A stretch of DNA of 64,000 nucleotides from Whitmania pigra (GCA_021613335.1 JAJTWR010000101.1:62001-126000); one strand, 5' to 3'; counted from the first letter of the stretch, positions 11,647-44,728 are shown. The notes: generated from the sequence alone by a model not told the origin. Translations and numbers: made by a program.

Positions 11647-13825
11647 TTAAAAATAATAGGACTTTCTAATAAAATTCATATGGGGCATTTTGGAATGCTT
11701 GATTTTCAAACTTGCGAGGTCAAAGTCACAAAACAAAATTCCCCTTGTTTTCTTTGCTTTATTGAAAAAAAAAATTTTTACGAAAAAATTGGACAACTTC
11801 CTACAAAAAAAAAATTTGTACTTCGTAGTAAAAATAAAATGTTGTTACTGAAATAATATAGATATCATGGAAAAGTAACATTTCAAACTTACAGTAGAAA
11901 ATCCTGAGTCCAATAATTTTCGTATTTTTTAATTATAACCCTTATGTAAAATTTTAAGAATTAATTAAAAATGAAATCATCTATTAGTTAGCATTCTAGT
12001 TAACGTATTTTAATTCATCATTGTAGTTGTGCACTCACAAATCCGATCCTGAATACTCCTTCATATGATTCAACATCGTCTAAACAATAATGACAACAAG
12101 ATTTATGACCCGTGACTTATTTACAAATGTATCTGCTGACCGTTTCAATATCCCTCAACTTGGTGATTGGTGTCGAATGAGGGTCAGTTAAGCCGATCGT
12201 TCGTTCCAGTGAAAAGAAAATTTCACGATGACATCTCGCGAGGACATAAAATGGACGGATAGATTCCAAATAATGAATATAGGATTGCAAATCATGATGT
12301 GAACCAAACTGTGAAAACAACAAAATTAGGAGCTAAAGAAATTGATGAATATTCTAGTAAATTACCTTCATTGGTAACAATCTAAGATTTTCTGGAACAT
12401 CTATCATAGAGCATGTTCCCGCATAAGTCAGTGTTCTGTCACCTAGAGAATGTAATTCGTGTCTGTAAAACAACAATCAAACAATTAGAATCTGACAACT
12501 GCTTATTCCATACAAATATCAACGGTTGAACAGTCATAGGGCAGATATCTTACATTAAACAATCATAAGGTAAAGTCAGATTCTCAAGTTTGGGAAGCAT
12601 CTGCAAAAGTCCATGAGGAGCATTAGAAGTAGATCCAGAAATAAACAAAGTTCTAAAAGCAACAACAAAGTAATTTACTAAAAAGAGTTTCAATATTATT
12701 AAATTGAAATTAGATCCATTATCTCTTCAATTTACCGCAGATTTTGTAGGTGTTTAATGACATATTCTAACTCCTCACAAACACAATAACAATCCAGAGC
12801 AAGAGATTCCAATTGTGTGAGTACTTTTATAGAGTCGATAAAATTCATTTTTGTGTATATACGGAGTGAGAGTTGCCGCAAGGAATCGGAACATGACGAC
12901 AAGTCGAATCTTTGAAGGAGATTTGAAGGTACGGCACGTAAATCGAGAGATAGAACTTTCAACTTTGGAAATTTTATCTTGTTGCATTTGGATGGCTCCC
13001 TCATTGTTTTGATGCTATTAATTGTTACAAATGAGTTAATTCTAAATATATAATTGTAAATTCCAATGTAAGCTTAAGACTAGTCAAGTTGTTACAATTT
13101 CAAAATTTACAATTAGTATTTAAAATTATTAACATTATAATATTGTTTAAGTCGATGTTTTATGCATACCAATATTGTACGACGTCACAACCAATCTCAA
13201 GTACTTCGATAGTTGATGCAAATTTTTTTATGACGTCCAACATGGTTTCAGTCAATTGATATGTTTGAAATGTCAACTGCTTGATTGGGAATTCTGATTT
13301 TTCAATGTTCAAAAGATCATCGACTATCAATTCCTTCATTGTAAGGTTGATGTTAACCCAGTTCAGAGCCTCCCTATTTGAGAGGCAAGAAGTCAAAGAT
13401 TTATGAGGTATTATCCAACATATTTCGATGCTTTTATTATGAATGTCTTCGAACAAATATGGTGGTAGACGAATATCTTTCTTTAAAACCACTAGAAATA
13501 ATTAAACCTGATTTATTTCTTATTTCGCAAAGTTCATTAATTGAATTGAATTTCGTCAATAAATGTCGAAACGGAATAAATCATAAACTATCTTTAAGAA
13601 ATAACCAAATATATTGAATGTTCTGAAAAACCTTTTCCGATGTCTTTGTCTAATTCTAAAAATATTCTGTGGAAATTGATCGCTGTACTTTTTAAAAGAC
13701 AATCTCTCAAACTTTTGACTTTTAGTGTCTCATTCATTTGATGCGATGCTGACAATAGAAATTATATTCTGTACAAACAGTACAAAATAAACAATATAAA
13801 TTAAAGTTAATTCAAACTCACACAT
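11647..13825 (-). CDS. Leucine-rich repeat family protein, copy B, 3'-altered
   Basis: Inverted copy of gene A. Exons on the minus strand: 13822-13825 (ATGT), 13632-13748, 13170-13491, 12736-13014, 12554-12652, 12366-12462, 12141-12308, 12039-12079, 11893-11940, then an exon from 11800. Splice sites and phases match A and C exactly, and no stop interrupts these exons. Differences from A are multiples of three (4 residues shorter in exon 2, 7 shorter in exon 4). Homology stops inside the tenth exon after KLSNF; the last two family exons (ending YSKIG) are absent. If translated, the frame runs through an AATAAA-containing poly-T/A stretch to a stop at 11647 with an unrelated tail. It may be a functional shortened gene or a young pseudogene. 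The 5' flank is homologous to A's, and a TTATATAT box lies about 85 bases upstream of the start. Confidence 0.65.
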
Positions 13826-14249
13826 GATTTTCCGAGAGTTTCCAAATTATCTAAAGTGGACGATATTAACTGCATATGAAGACATTCGCGCTGACAGTTA
13901 CCCACGATATATAAGACCAACATGATTTAAAATTTAATTTATTTTTTAAATTCAATATTTTCGTTGGCGTCAGCATTATTTCATGCAATGATGACAATAG
14001 TGCTAATAAGTAGACAAAAATTTAATATGCATATATTAATTTTGTAACATTCAAAAACATAAATATCCCTCCATTAAACTCTCATAAATATTTTCTCCAT
14101 TGGTAAAATAAAACTTAATTATTAAAATAAAAATAATGTTTACAAATTCACTTAATCACAGATAGCATTGGCCCACTACATAATCTAAATATGAACATTT
14201 TTCTAATGCTATTGATTAGACCGTTGACATCAATGGAATAGCAATGTTT
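13826..14249. other. Upstream region of LRR gene B, otherwise nothing seen
   Basis: The first ~100 bases are homologous to the 5' flank of gene A (GATAATTTGGAA and a TAATATCGTCC/CAATATCGCC block) and probably hold the promoter and 5' UTR of B. The remainder is AT-rich without recognisable features. Confidence 0.45.
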
Positions 14250-14460
14250 TTTATTTTATTTTATTTTTTATTTTTTATTTATTTAACCGGTCGAAGGGCT
14301 AATAAATAAAATACAACCAGTCAACATAGAGCGAGATAAAACAGTTTACAGATTAGTCAGTAATCGATAAAAATTTTGAAAAATCAATATCAAGGATTAA
14401 GGATTTGAACCGGGAGAAATTGCCAGCAGATGCCACCTCGTCTGGTAACTTGTCTTCCGA
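14250..14460 (-). mobile_element. 3' end of the same LINE family as 3085-3620
   Basis: On the minus strand it encodes KLPDEVAS then NFSRFKSLILDIDFSKFL and SITD before a stop near 14355, then a conserved 3' UTR (AACCGGTCG block) and an ATAAATAAAAAAT-type tail near 14260. Alignment by eye with 3100-3300 is nearly continuous. Severely 5'-truncated. Confidence 0.85.
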
Positions 14461-14609
14461 CAGCAGACACTTATATAATGGTAAAAACCTAGTCTTTAAC
14501 GTAACTGAAGTTAGCAGACACTCAAATTTAATTTCTAATGTTAAATTTCATATTATAATATTTGGAAACTACGTTTTAAATGCTTTTCAAAAACGGTTAT
14601 ATATATAAA

Positions 14610-15392
14610 TTGTAGGAAGATTTTCAAATTTTTGAAGTTATTAGGAATTTGAGGAATTCGTTCAAAACTCTTCTTACTCTGTAACCACGACTTTTCGAGT
14701 GATGAAATGTGCATCAAAATGTTCGTTAAAATATCTATTTTCCAAATATGTATGCCTTGTTAGTCTTTAAAATTGTGGAACAACATACTTGCTTCAAATA
14801 TCGCGACACATCTTAAACGAAAGTCTTTCCAGTAATGGATTGTCTTAAAAGTCCTTTTACTCAATAACCACGACATATCGACTGATGAAATGTACATCAA
14901 AATGTTCATTAAGATTTCTTCATTAAGATGATTCAAATCTGAATATTTTTTAAATACGGCCACGTGTTTTCTTCAAAGTTGTCCCTTCGCTAACGACATT
15001 CAAACTGTCTTCTGAGGAATCCCTACTACGACATGTATGTTAAAAAAGCTTCGGTATTACTAAACCAAAAACTTCGAGTTAGCAAAAACGATCAGCGACA
15101 ACTACATTAACAGAAGAACAACTGATCTGAAAGGGAAAGGTTCTCGAACCAACCAATGAATAACAATCGTCTAGAATTTAAAAAAAAATTTAAAATCTTA
15201 AAAAATATGAAGATGTACAAAACTGCAGACTATTTTCTCCATTTTGATTAATTGAAATTGCTTCAATTTTTTAGTGACCTTTCGCTCAAGCAAATCGATC
15301 GAGTGAATGTACGAGGGTTTCACGTCGGCATAAAAATGTTCTAGTTTCCAAGTATTTTTCAGAAGGTTTATTTCACTCCTAAGAAGAACCAA
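14610..15392 (-). pseudogene. Relics of F-box-like N-terminal domains
   Basis: Two minus-strand segments share one pattern: 14963-14760 (LNEEILMNILMYISSVDMSW..SKRTFKTI) and about 14745-14640 (DILTNILMHISSLEKSW..SKKSFERI). A third at 15392-15230 (WKLEHFYADVKPSYIHSIDL) is a weaker match. The E-I-L-xNIL-x-HISS-x-D-x-SWL-x-SKxxF layout looks like an F-box helix set. None is followed by a recognisable substrate domain, and the frames are short. Most likely tandem decayed fragments of an F-box-like gene. Identification is tentative. Confidence 0.35.
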
Positions 15393-15438
15393 CTTTAGTT
15401 TGGCGTTGATTTAGTGTGAAACAGTGTCTGACTTCAAA

Positions 15439-17110
15439 ATGATTTCCTTACTCTGGTTACTCCTATTGCTAGCTGGTGAGTATTTTTAATTTGCAAATCA
15501 CATAAGTTAATAATATCATAGATATGTCATAGATATGACAGTATTAATTATTGAATCAATATCAATTGTCCAGTTTATTAGATTCACATTCTGATTAACT
15601 AAATGAATTGTTACAATATTTTACTTATTATCAAGGTTGCATCTCGTGCCAACATCATGGATATGAAGATATCTTAATGAGATGCAAAAGGTTCCGTGAT
15701 TCAGAAAATTTCAACATCCTCTGCAACCTCACTGATCACAGACACATCAATCCTTTATGTCCCCAGCACTCTCTGCTCATTCCTCAGTTCTCGAAAATCG
15801 CTATCAAATGTACTTTCGATCTGGCATTTCCGTTTAATCTCATGTGCAAAATGATAGATTTGCATGATCACGAAAATGTTGGTAAGGAAATTTTGCAAGC
15901 ACACGCATCCCCCTTTTTTAATACCGTAGAACACAACGAAATTGTCATGGATGGGTTGCTGAAGTTTGAAAGCATATTCTCTAATGCTCTCGCCATTGGA
16001 GAAGCCTTAATCCGCTGTGAAAGTTCTAAGTCACAGGACAAACTCCGCTGCAGTCTTTTTGGGATCGGAGATAAAGCCTCGGCCACCGCTAATATGTCAT
16101 GTTCCTCAACCTGGACGGTATGGTACGGGGGCGGATAGCACGACCATGATACAATGTGGATTTAGTGAGGATCATTTAAGTGGCAAGTTCAAAGGCAACA
16201 TATCCTTAGCCTTAAAGTCTTTCAGCGAGGGCACGGGTCTGTCTATAAATTTATTATTTGCTGCTCATTCTAATTCTCCTCCGTGGAACATAGTGGAAAC
16301 TCTCAGATCGGACTGTCATATGTCACCAACAGACGATGGAGAAGGGATTCTTGTGTGCGGTGCCCATTTGAACGAGGGTAGATTTTGTGAAGATTCTTCT
16401 TGTTGCAAGAACAAAGAGGAAGAGAGAACAAGCTCTATTCATGACAGGGTATGGGAGTTGGACCGTACGCTCGTGTTTGATATCGAGGAACCATGTTTTG
16501 GTAAAGCGCAGTTCACCTGTAACATGGCAGAAGATGCCCAAGCAGACTTATTGAAATGTTCTTTTCATTACGCCAACGGTTCAATCCTGCTTGACGATAA
16601 AGCTATTGTCGATGTAACATATAGAGATGGCTCAGTCGTTGTTAATGGTTTTGAGCTGGCTCTGGTCAATATGAAAAATAGGATTATTTTCAACAGCATC
16701 TTTATCGATCGATGCCAGATGGATCTTTATCCCAACGATAGGAATCTTCTTTGTGAGGTCCTGCTTGGCAAAGAACGACAAGTCTTCAATGCAAGGTTCA
16801 AAACCCTAAAATTCAGAAAATGATAACTGAATATTCTCTCTCTTGTACTTTCAACCTATTCCAAGACTATGTCATCGAAGGAAAACTGATTGATTCGAGG
16901 GAAGATTCCGCAATAATTCAGATTACTTTTGACGGTCAGCTATGATCAGTTTATAGGCCAGGAGTTCTTCAGCTCACGAGTTCGTGCAGTGCCGAGAGTG
17001 TTGAATCTTCGCTGAGGAGAGTAAATCCCGTGAATGTGAAATGCAAAGCTGACATGGGCACCATTGACGAATTCTGCGGAATGTTCATTGGTCTCTGTAA
17101 CGACATTTAG
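15439..17110 (+). pseudogene. Secreted Cys-rich protein gene with broken frame
   Basis: Exon 1 (15439-15475) encodes a signal peptide, MISLLWLLLLLAG, ending at a GTGAGT donor. Exon 2 starts at 15636 in phase (GCISCQHHGYED). The open frame runs to a stop at 16138, but coding continues in the +1-shifted frame from about 16126 to 16825. Deleting one G from the five-G run near 16125-16130 would join them. A second shift near 16815 leads into another open segment that has an in-frame TGA near 16943 before ending at 17110 (..FIGLCNDI). The product would be secreted, with many spaced Cys (MRC, LLKCSF, RCQMDL, LSCTF, VKCKAD) suggesting repeated disulfide modules. I do not recognise the family. Pseudogene is the simplest reading; assembly errors are an alternative for the first break. 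Confidence 0.55.
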
Positions 17111-18488
17111 CATTCTAAATCTAGAAAGTGAATAATGATTGTGATATCACATGATTCAATATTCTTGGGGCGTGATTTAATTAACATATTCAGTTGAACT
17201 TTAAATAACCTTTCAGAAACCGGTTGAAATGTCTTGCATTGCTCTATTTTCAAATAAATCAATGAAGTGGCAAATTTCATGTTTCACTTAGGCCTTACAG
17301 TAACCAACATAAAGGCAGTAGCTTGTCACGCTTGCGTTATGCATTATTATTGTAATCGTTATTAAGAACTCTAGTTTGATATGACACATATGGAAAATAT
17401 TTTGATGCTACCTTTAACATTAAACAAATATGTTTGTTTTTTTTTTAAATCTATTCTTCTCTTGTATTCCTTTAACAAACACCCAATAGTAAAAATGATG
17501 ACCTTAACGTAGAAACATAGAAAATCTAATAAACATTTTGAACTTTGTATTTACAATATTTGGAGGGTACGTTTCTTCTACAATAAATAAATAAGTTACG
17601 CATTGCGTTTGCGATTGTTCTACATATTTGGACCTGCAGCAAATTTTTTTTTATAAGTGGCTCACGAATTATCGATTTAGAACCAATTTTTTCATCACAT
17701 AAAAACACAAACTTACAAGCTTAAGTAAACATTTGTTGATAAACAATGTAAAGTTATTATTCCGTAATATTTAATCAATTTACGCAAACATGCATCCGTA
17801 ACCCAAACAATATTTACTCTCTATTAACATAGTCAAACATAGGAACGTAGAAACAGTTATCAGTTCTTGTCAACATATCGGAACGATGGCAACAGAATTT
17901 ATCACAGAGCGCGATTTCACCTACTCGGGAGGAACCACTTTGAGAGATGACAGGTGAATTAATGCTATAATATAATCTAGGAGAGAAAGAAATGGATGGA
18001 AACAAAAAGAATCGCCCAGGCAATGCAAAAAAGCCAGTAAGGCCCATGGACAACATTGGATGAGGTCATAATAAAGATCTGTCGCATGGAACGACATTTG
18101 GAGAATGTCTCCCCTCCATTCGGCATTTATGATCAGATCGGTTTATGTGCGGGTCAATTTACAGAAGTCGGAGATAGTCCAAGACGCCAGCTCCAAACTC
18201 TGCGGATGTTTTCAGTCGCTTCGGCACGTGCTCTCGTCATGCATACACGCCCTTTCCCATGGTCGCTAGACATGGCGACACAGTCAGATCTTACAGGTAC
18301 TACTCAAGGTGGCAGAGACAGCATGCTCCCAGGTAAATCAGAAATTAATATTTTTCTTATTTAAGTATTAAAAATAATTAAATTACAATAAACAACAACT
18401 TAAAATCTTTTTTATTAATTAGCGACACAATTACCATTTTAAATTCTTCAAATATCGCTCGTTTTAATTTTGGATCTCACCAGTAATC
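17111..18488. other. Intergenic; one unexplained open stretch at 18056-18364
   Basis: Mostly AT-rich with no exon seen. 17990-18335 is richer in G+C and holds a 102-codon plus-strand frame (MDEVIIKICRMERHLENVSP...) followed by a plausible donor (CCAGGTAAATC). It resembles nothing I know and is equally likely to be mobile-element debris or a stray exon. Confidence 0.35.
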
Positions 18489-21951
<3,463 letters not shown>

Positions 21952-22098
21952 TAATAACAATTTTGGCCAATAAATATCAAATTATTATTAAGAAGTTATC
22001 CAATTACCTTGTCAGCTCGCAAATGTGTGAAGTAGATGCCATTACAGAAACTCACTAAGCCTAAACATTAATTCAATATTTTTACCATATATGTTACA
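21952..22098 (+). repeat. Tandem partial duplication of the exon 21601-21643 region
   Basis: Right after the stop of LRR copy C, 21956-22075 repeats 21570-21690. It includes the intron end (AACAATTTTGGCCAATAAA), the exon (AAGTTATCCAATTACCTTGT, CAGCTCGCAAATGTGTGAAG) and the following ACTCACTAAGC. It is a stranded exon in the 3' UTR or flank. Confidence 0.8.
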
Positions 22099-22262
22099 TG
22101 TCAAAATAGCCCCGCGACAAAATAGCCCGGTCACTAATTTAATGTGACTAATTAAATAATAATTTTCTTTAGCTGTTTTGATGATTTTTATGTTTTGTCC
22201 TGGGCTATTTTGTCACAGGTCTATTCTTACGGGATTGTTTAGTCGGGGCTGTTTTGATAGGC
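22099..22262. mobile_element. MITE-like element with imperfect inverted ends
   Basis: Left end TGTCAAAATAGCCCCGCGAC followed by AAAATAGCCCGG. Right end ..GGGCTATTTTGTC..GTCGGGGCTGTTTTGATA, which is the imperfect reverse complement. The unit also repeats internally at each end. About 164 bases and non-coding. A related end lies at 1-75. A transposase source was not seen. Confidence 0.65.
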
Positions 22263-25200
22263 TATTATAATAATAATCTCCGGAGACTTACGATAAACAG
22301 GCGCCACATTGTTAAAGTTATCAAATGATTGTAAAAACTTGTCTGCTAGCCTTTTAGCTTGGGGTGAGGTTTATCTTTAGATAAATATTTGTCATTCATA
22401 TAATGATGTTAATTAAATCATCGAAAATGAAAGTTTCCATAATTTTAAATCTTGTAATAAATTTATATCTTACAAAGACCTTACTTAGCCTTATCAGATA
22501 TGAACGCACTAAAACCGCCAAACCATTTATGAAGCACAGCTTCGTAAGTGCGCTCTTTAGCCGCGCAGATTGGGGTTAATTGCGAATAAGACAGGAAAAA
22601 GGGAGCGCTGTCCTCTGAACTAATATGAATGCTCTCATGCTACCGCTTGGACGGATAATAAAGAATGAAACATTCATAAAAATATAATGGAACAAGGAAG
22701 AGCACAAGTGCTGTTGTGAAGAAGTTGTATAATCCACAGATTTCCATGTCACATGATGCTTGGCTCAAAAATAAACAGAAATTTGTTGTTGACAGGATGC
22801 TCAAATAACGATAAGTGTTTGAGCATTTACACCATCAAAGGTGCTTTTAGTGCAGTATAGGATAGACATCTTTTTACAAAAATTTAATAGGTAATAATAA
22901 ATTTGATGAAGTGTAAACAAAAAATCGATCATGGTTGTAATTTTAGTACCTTAAAACACTAGTGGGTCTTAAACATTTGCCAGAATCTGGATACCCTTAA
23001 TCTCAGCTGTCCCTGTGATGAGCAAATACAAGTCCCAAATACAATACAAAAAATATTTTCAATCCAAGAAATTCACGGTAAAACGTTTTAGCAATTAAAA
23101 ACAAAACATTTTTGTCTTGAATCAGGTTTAAAATAAACTCGTCATTTAATTTCATGAAACAGATTTCAAGTTGTCGACAGGGTTTGTTTTGTCGTTGAAA
23201 TGCAATCGGAAACATGCAAACAAACATTACGAATTGGAAAGGAAACTAGAAAAATTTCCTGAATTAATTTTGATAACCTATAATAACGGGGTTGAATAGT
23301 ATTATGATAATCTATAGTAAATTAATAATCCAATAACAAATTATTACAAATAAATAATCAAAGCACCGTTTTTGGTAAATATTTAAAATATTGAAATTCA
23401 GATCAATCAGTATGTGTAGGATAGATATGAGGACATGCTTTACTAATATGTCGTGCAATAAATTATGAACAAACCAAATTGTACCAAAATAAATTTAATC
23501 ACAAAACTTTTAATAATAATAATAATTTATGAACAATAATTATTTTATCAGTTTTATTTAAAGGTAACATTGTGGTAATTCGTAATTACGTTTGTTTTTA
23601 TCATAACCACTTCAATACATTAATAATAATAATAATAATTATTATTAATATAATAATAAAAAAAAAGAAACCAGGATTCATACTTGTCAATAATGAGATG
23701 CCATATCACAAGAGATGATGAATACTAAAAACAAAATAAAAAATAAATAAATCACCTCGAATAAATGATGACGCTAATGATGGTGATGATGATGCTGGCG
23801 ATGATGATGATGATGATGAATGTACAAACATCACTTTTCCGGGTAGCGAAGTATGACATCAAACCATGCGCGCGAGACTCCGGTAAGGCTTGAGATAGGT
23901 TGACGCCACAAATTGTGTTCTTAAAATAGCACTGATGATGACGATGATGAAGGCGATGATGATTAGGTCGATGATGATGATGATGATTGTGATGATAGCG
24001 AATTACCAGCGATATCACTCTGCAAGTTAACGCAACTATACAATTCTACATCTGTCCGCAAGGAGTATCACTGAATATCATCATTTAATGAAACTATAAA
24101 TTATAATAAATAATCAACACTTATGAATAAATAATGTCCTTCAATTAATAATCGGGATTATTTTTTTCAGGAATCACAAGAATTAGTAGCGACATGAAAA
24201 ACTCATTATAATATTCATGATCATCCTTATCATATAATTATGATATTCATAATGAAAAATGAATCTCATTATAAAATTCCAATTAAGGTCGTGATATTAT
24301 AATATTATGATTAAGTTCAATTGTAGTGGTGAAGTATAAAAGTCGAAATAGTGTGAATAGTGAACGCTTCAAAAGATCATTTGAAAAAAAGATCATGCAA
24401 GAATGACATTGCATTATCATCTCATTGAAAAATACAAAAACAAAATAACATGTGGATAATCATAAAATTAATAATAATAATAATAATATTCATCATCATC
24501 ACCATAATCATCATAATTAAAAAATTGTAAAGGTATATGTAATAATAACGCATAATAGTGTGCAACTCAAATTGTACCGTTACGGCAGCATATGTACAAC
24601 GGTTTAAGACGATTAAAAAACATGTCCATAGTTAGCTCATTCATAAAAATAAAATATAAAATTCAGCAACAAGTAAAAACATCACGGCAAATGCTCGCTA
24701 AATGAATGAATAATTATCGAGTAATTTTAATGATAGGAATAACGAAGGCTAAAATAATGATGAAATTATGACGTCGTTTATTCCATATTGAGTGCAATGC
24801 TGAAGGTAATCATCCCAGGATAGCATGGTGATTTTCCTGAAATATTTAAAATAAGTACATGCTTTAAATATTAATATTTGTCCTTTTGTAATTGCATGTA
24901 TATGTATGTAATTAACCTCTAATGATGATGATAATGATGATGATGATGATGATGATTTTGAATAAATTAGGATAATTATAATAGAATGTCATTTTGTATC
25001 CATTGCTTAGCTGAGAGTTTTGAAGAATAAATCTAATGCAGTTGCTAATGTGTTGCATAGCACTGGTATGATGACATTATAATCATAGGCAATGCCATTA
25101 AAAGATCTTTTATAATATTACTTTGTGTACGCAATCATGTGTACGCATAATCATGTCATGAATCGAACACAAGCACCTCCTACTTATGACCAGTAATGAC

Positions 25201-25449
25201 ACGCCCTGTTGTATCTTTACTATGTTCGTTTATTGCTGCAACTAAACTATAGAAGGTATGAGAGACTAACTGCGATAAGGATAGGAGTGGAATGAGAGAA
25301 TAGTTAGAGCGATCGGAGAGCTATCTTTAACCTAATTCATCGCTACTAGAGGTAACAATAAAAGACAGTGAATATTACATAGAACTAATTACATAATAAC
25401 AAACCCAACCATCATTCCCTCAATTGACGATGACGTCATAGGGTTACGG
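22263..25449. other. Gene-poor region with short repeats
   Basis: No convincing exon on either strand. Short AAT, GAT and ATC tracts occur (for example 23620-23660, 23770-23820, 23935-23990, 24470-24510, 24925-24955). A small G+C-richer island at 23840-23900 between GAT tracts has no recognisable content. The right part lies downstream of the Kv2 stop codon and may include its 3' UTR. Confidence 0.5.
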
Positions 25450-42116
<16,667 letters not shown>

Positions 42117-42349
42117 GGCTTCTCGGTTTTAGAAGGAGTGTCAGATTGGTACGTCGAGGCGATAGGGTTGTTTACCCATTTAGAAGCACTTCTTCAGGCC
42201 TGCAACGATGGATTACGGCTGTGATTAAGCATTCATTCATTAATTCACTCACTCACTCACAAAATCATCATTATCATCATCGTCATCGTGCTCTCATTCA
42301 TTACCATTCATGCATCCATGGATATTCCAATACGTTAGCCACCGCTGTC

Positions 42350-42384
42350 GCGTCCTTTTCGTCATCATCATCATCATCACTTTC

Positions 42385-42424
<40 letters not shown>

Positions 42425-42520
42425 ATCATCATCATCATCACTTTTTTCATCATCGTCATCATCATCATCATCATCATCCATCATCATCATCACTTTTTTC
42501 ATCATCGTCATCGTCGCCGT
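42350..42520. repeat. (ATC)n array
   Basis: Interrupted CATCAT repeat with repeated ACTTTTTTCATCATCG segments, indicating internal tandem duplication of a ~60-base unit. Confidence 0.92.
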
Positions 42521-42667
42521 CGTCATCACTCAGTCACTCATTCATTCCCAGCAGTTCATGTTTTTGCAGCAACATTTTTAGGGGCTAAAAACTCAGAAAG
42601 GACAAAAATCAACCTGATGAGACAAACATTGTTATGAACTTGAAGGTCTTCATCTCGTAACGACAAC

Positions 42668-42739
42668 GATGATGATGATGATGGTGATGATGATGATGAT
42701 GATGGTGATGATGGTGATGACGATGACGATGACGATGAC

Positions 42740-42777
<38 letters not shown>

Positions 42778-42790
42778 CGACGATGATGAT
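42668..42790. repeat. (GAT)n array
   Basis: GATGAT/GGTGAT/GACGAT repeat, complementary to the ATC array ~150 bases to its left. Confidence 0.92.
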
Positions 42791-43364
42791 AATTATTAAA
42801 CAATCTCTGAAAATCATTTAAAGCATTCACATTCAACAAATAAATAAAGAAATAAATAAATAAAATTCAGGAAGAAAAAAAATCCAAATTGATAAAACCA
42901 AACTAAACGCCTAAAATCTCTCACCTGTTCACAACAGGTACTCCACAATGCTTTCGAATGTATGCATTTCGAATACCTTATCCTCGTACAAATGTGGTTT
43001 TCAAGAAAAACTTAACAAATTCAAAATAGAATTTACAATCCAACGACGGTCGACCAACAAAATATTTAGCCAGCCAAAGACGCCATGTTCCACATTATTA
43101 TTATTGGTCCATTCGTGGAGACAATTTTACAAAATCCAGATTCTCAACCCCACGAATCGTGATTACATCGTAGTAATATCTTTTCGTAATTATTAAATTA
43201 TTAATTTATTATCGTCCGAATGATAATTTCATAATTTCCTTTCCGTAGAAATCCGTTAAGTTTGCATCCGAGAGACGGACAGCGTTTGTTTTGGTTCGAA
43301 GCCTGTTGTTCCTAGCTGATGAGGAGTTTGCAGAGGATTGTGCGCATGTGTAGAAGTAGTAATA

Positions 43365-43562
<198 letters not shown>

Positions 43563-44544
43563 AGAGTTGTTGATGCTAGTTTTGCTGTTGTTGGCTCCGC
43601 AGCCCCGAGACTTATCTTTGGCTTTCTTTACGTTCTCAATTTCATCCGTTCGTCGTTATCGTCCGTGTGTGTTTATGCGTACGTGTGATACACCGATGCT
43701 GCAGTACAAACTTGAGGCTGCAGCATACTAGATCCTCGAGCGTGTGCACGTGAATCAATGAATGGATGGATGGATGGGTGGATGGATTGAGGGGAGGCAT
43801 GCGATGTTGTGGAAGAAGGGTTTATGATGCAACAGGTAAGAGCCAAGAAGATACTCAAGTGATTGACGGATAAACGAATGAATGAATGAATGAGTGAATG
43901 GATGAATGGGTGAATGAATGGATTGCTACAAACTGGTTGTCAAAATCTTTGATTTTATAAATCGCTAATAAATCAGCATTATTTGCAATTTTAATTACAA
44001 TTAAATCTAATAAGATAATTATAATTAATTATTTATTAAATTCTTATTAAAACTTTATTCGTTCATAAGTTTCGAATAAAATTAAGCACAGAAACAATAC
44101 AAGAAAAACAATTCTTTGACGACATTAAAACGTTTTGTTTCCTGCATGTATAGGAATTTTATATTAAATTAACTTATTAAATATTAAAAATTATTATTAT
44201 AAAATGTAAAATTAAATATTAAATAATTAATATTTAAAAATATAACATTAATGTAAATTTAATATTAAATGTACATTTAATAAGTGCATTAGGTATTTGA
44301 GTATTTGTTAAATACTTGTTAACTTTACAATGTTAAGTACTTTCTAAGGTAATTCTACTGAATTCGAGTAAACAATTTTTTTCCTTTTTATTTAAATTTT
44401 TGTGAAATGTAATTAGGTGCTCATCAGTGCCAATAGTTTTACACCTCATTAAAAGCATTACGAATCTTTTCAGGACCTTAACGAATTAATTGAATAATAT
44501 AAATTAAATTAACATTGAAAAAAAAAATAAAAATGGTAAATTTA

Positions 44545-44728
<184 letters not shown>

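Noticed and set aside
42117..42637. Plus-strand frame with Arg-rich and Ser/His runs opposite Kv2 exon 1
   Set aside because: Antisense shadow of the T1-domain exon running into an ATC array.
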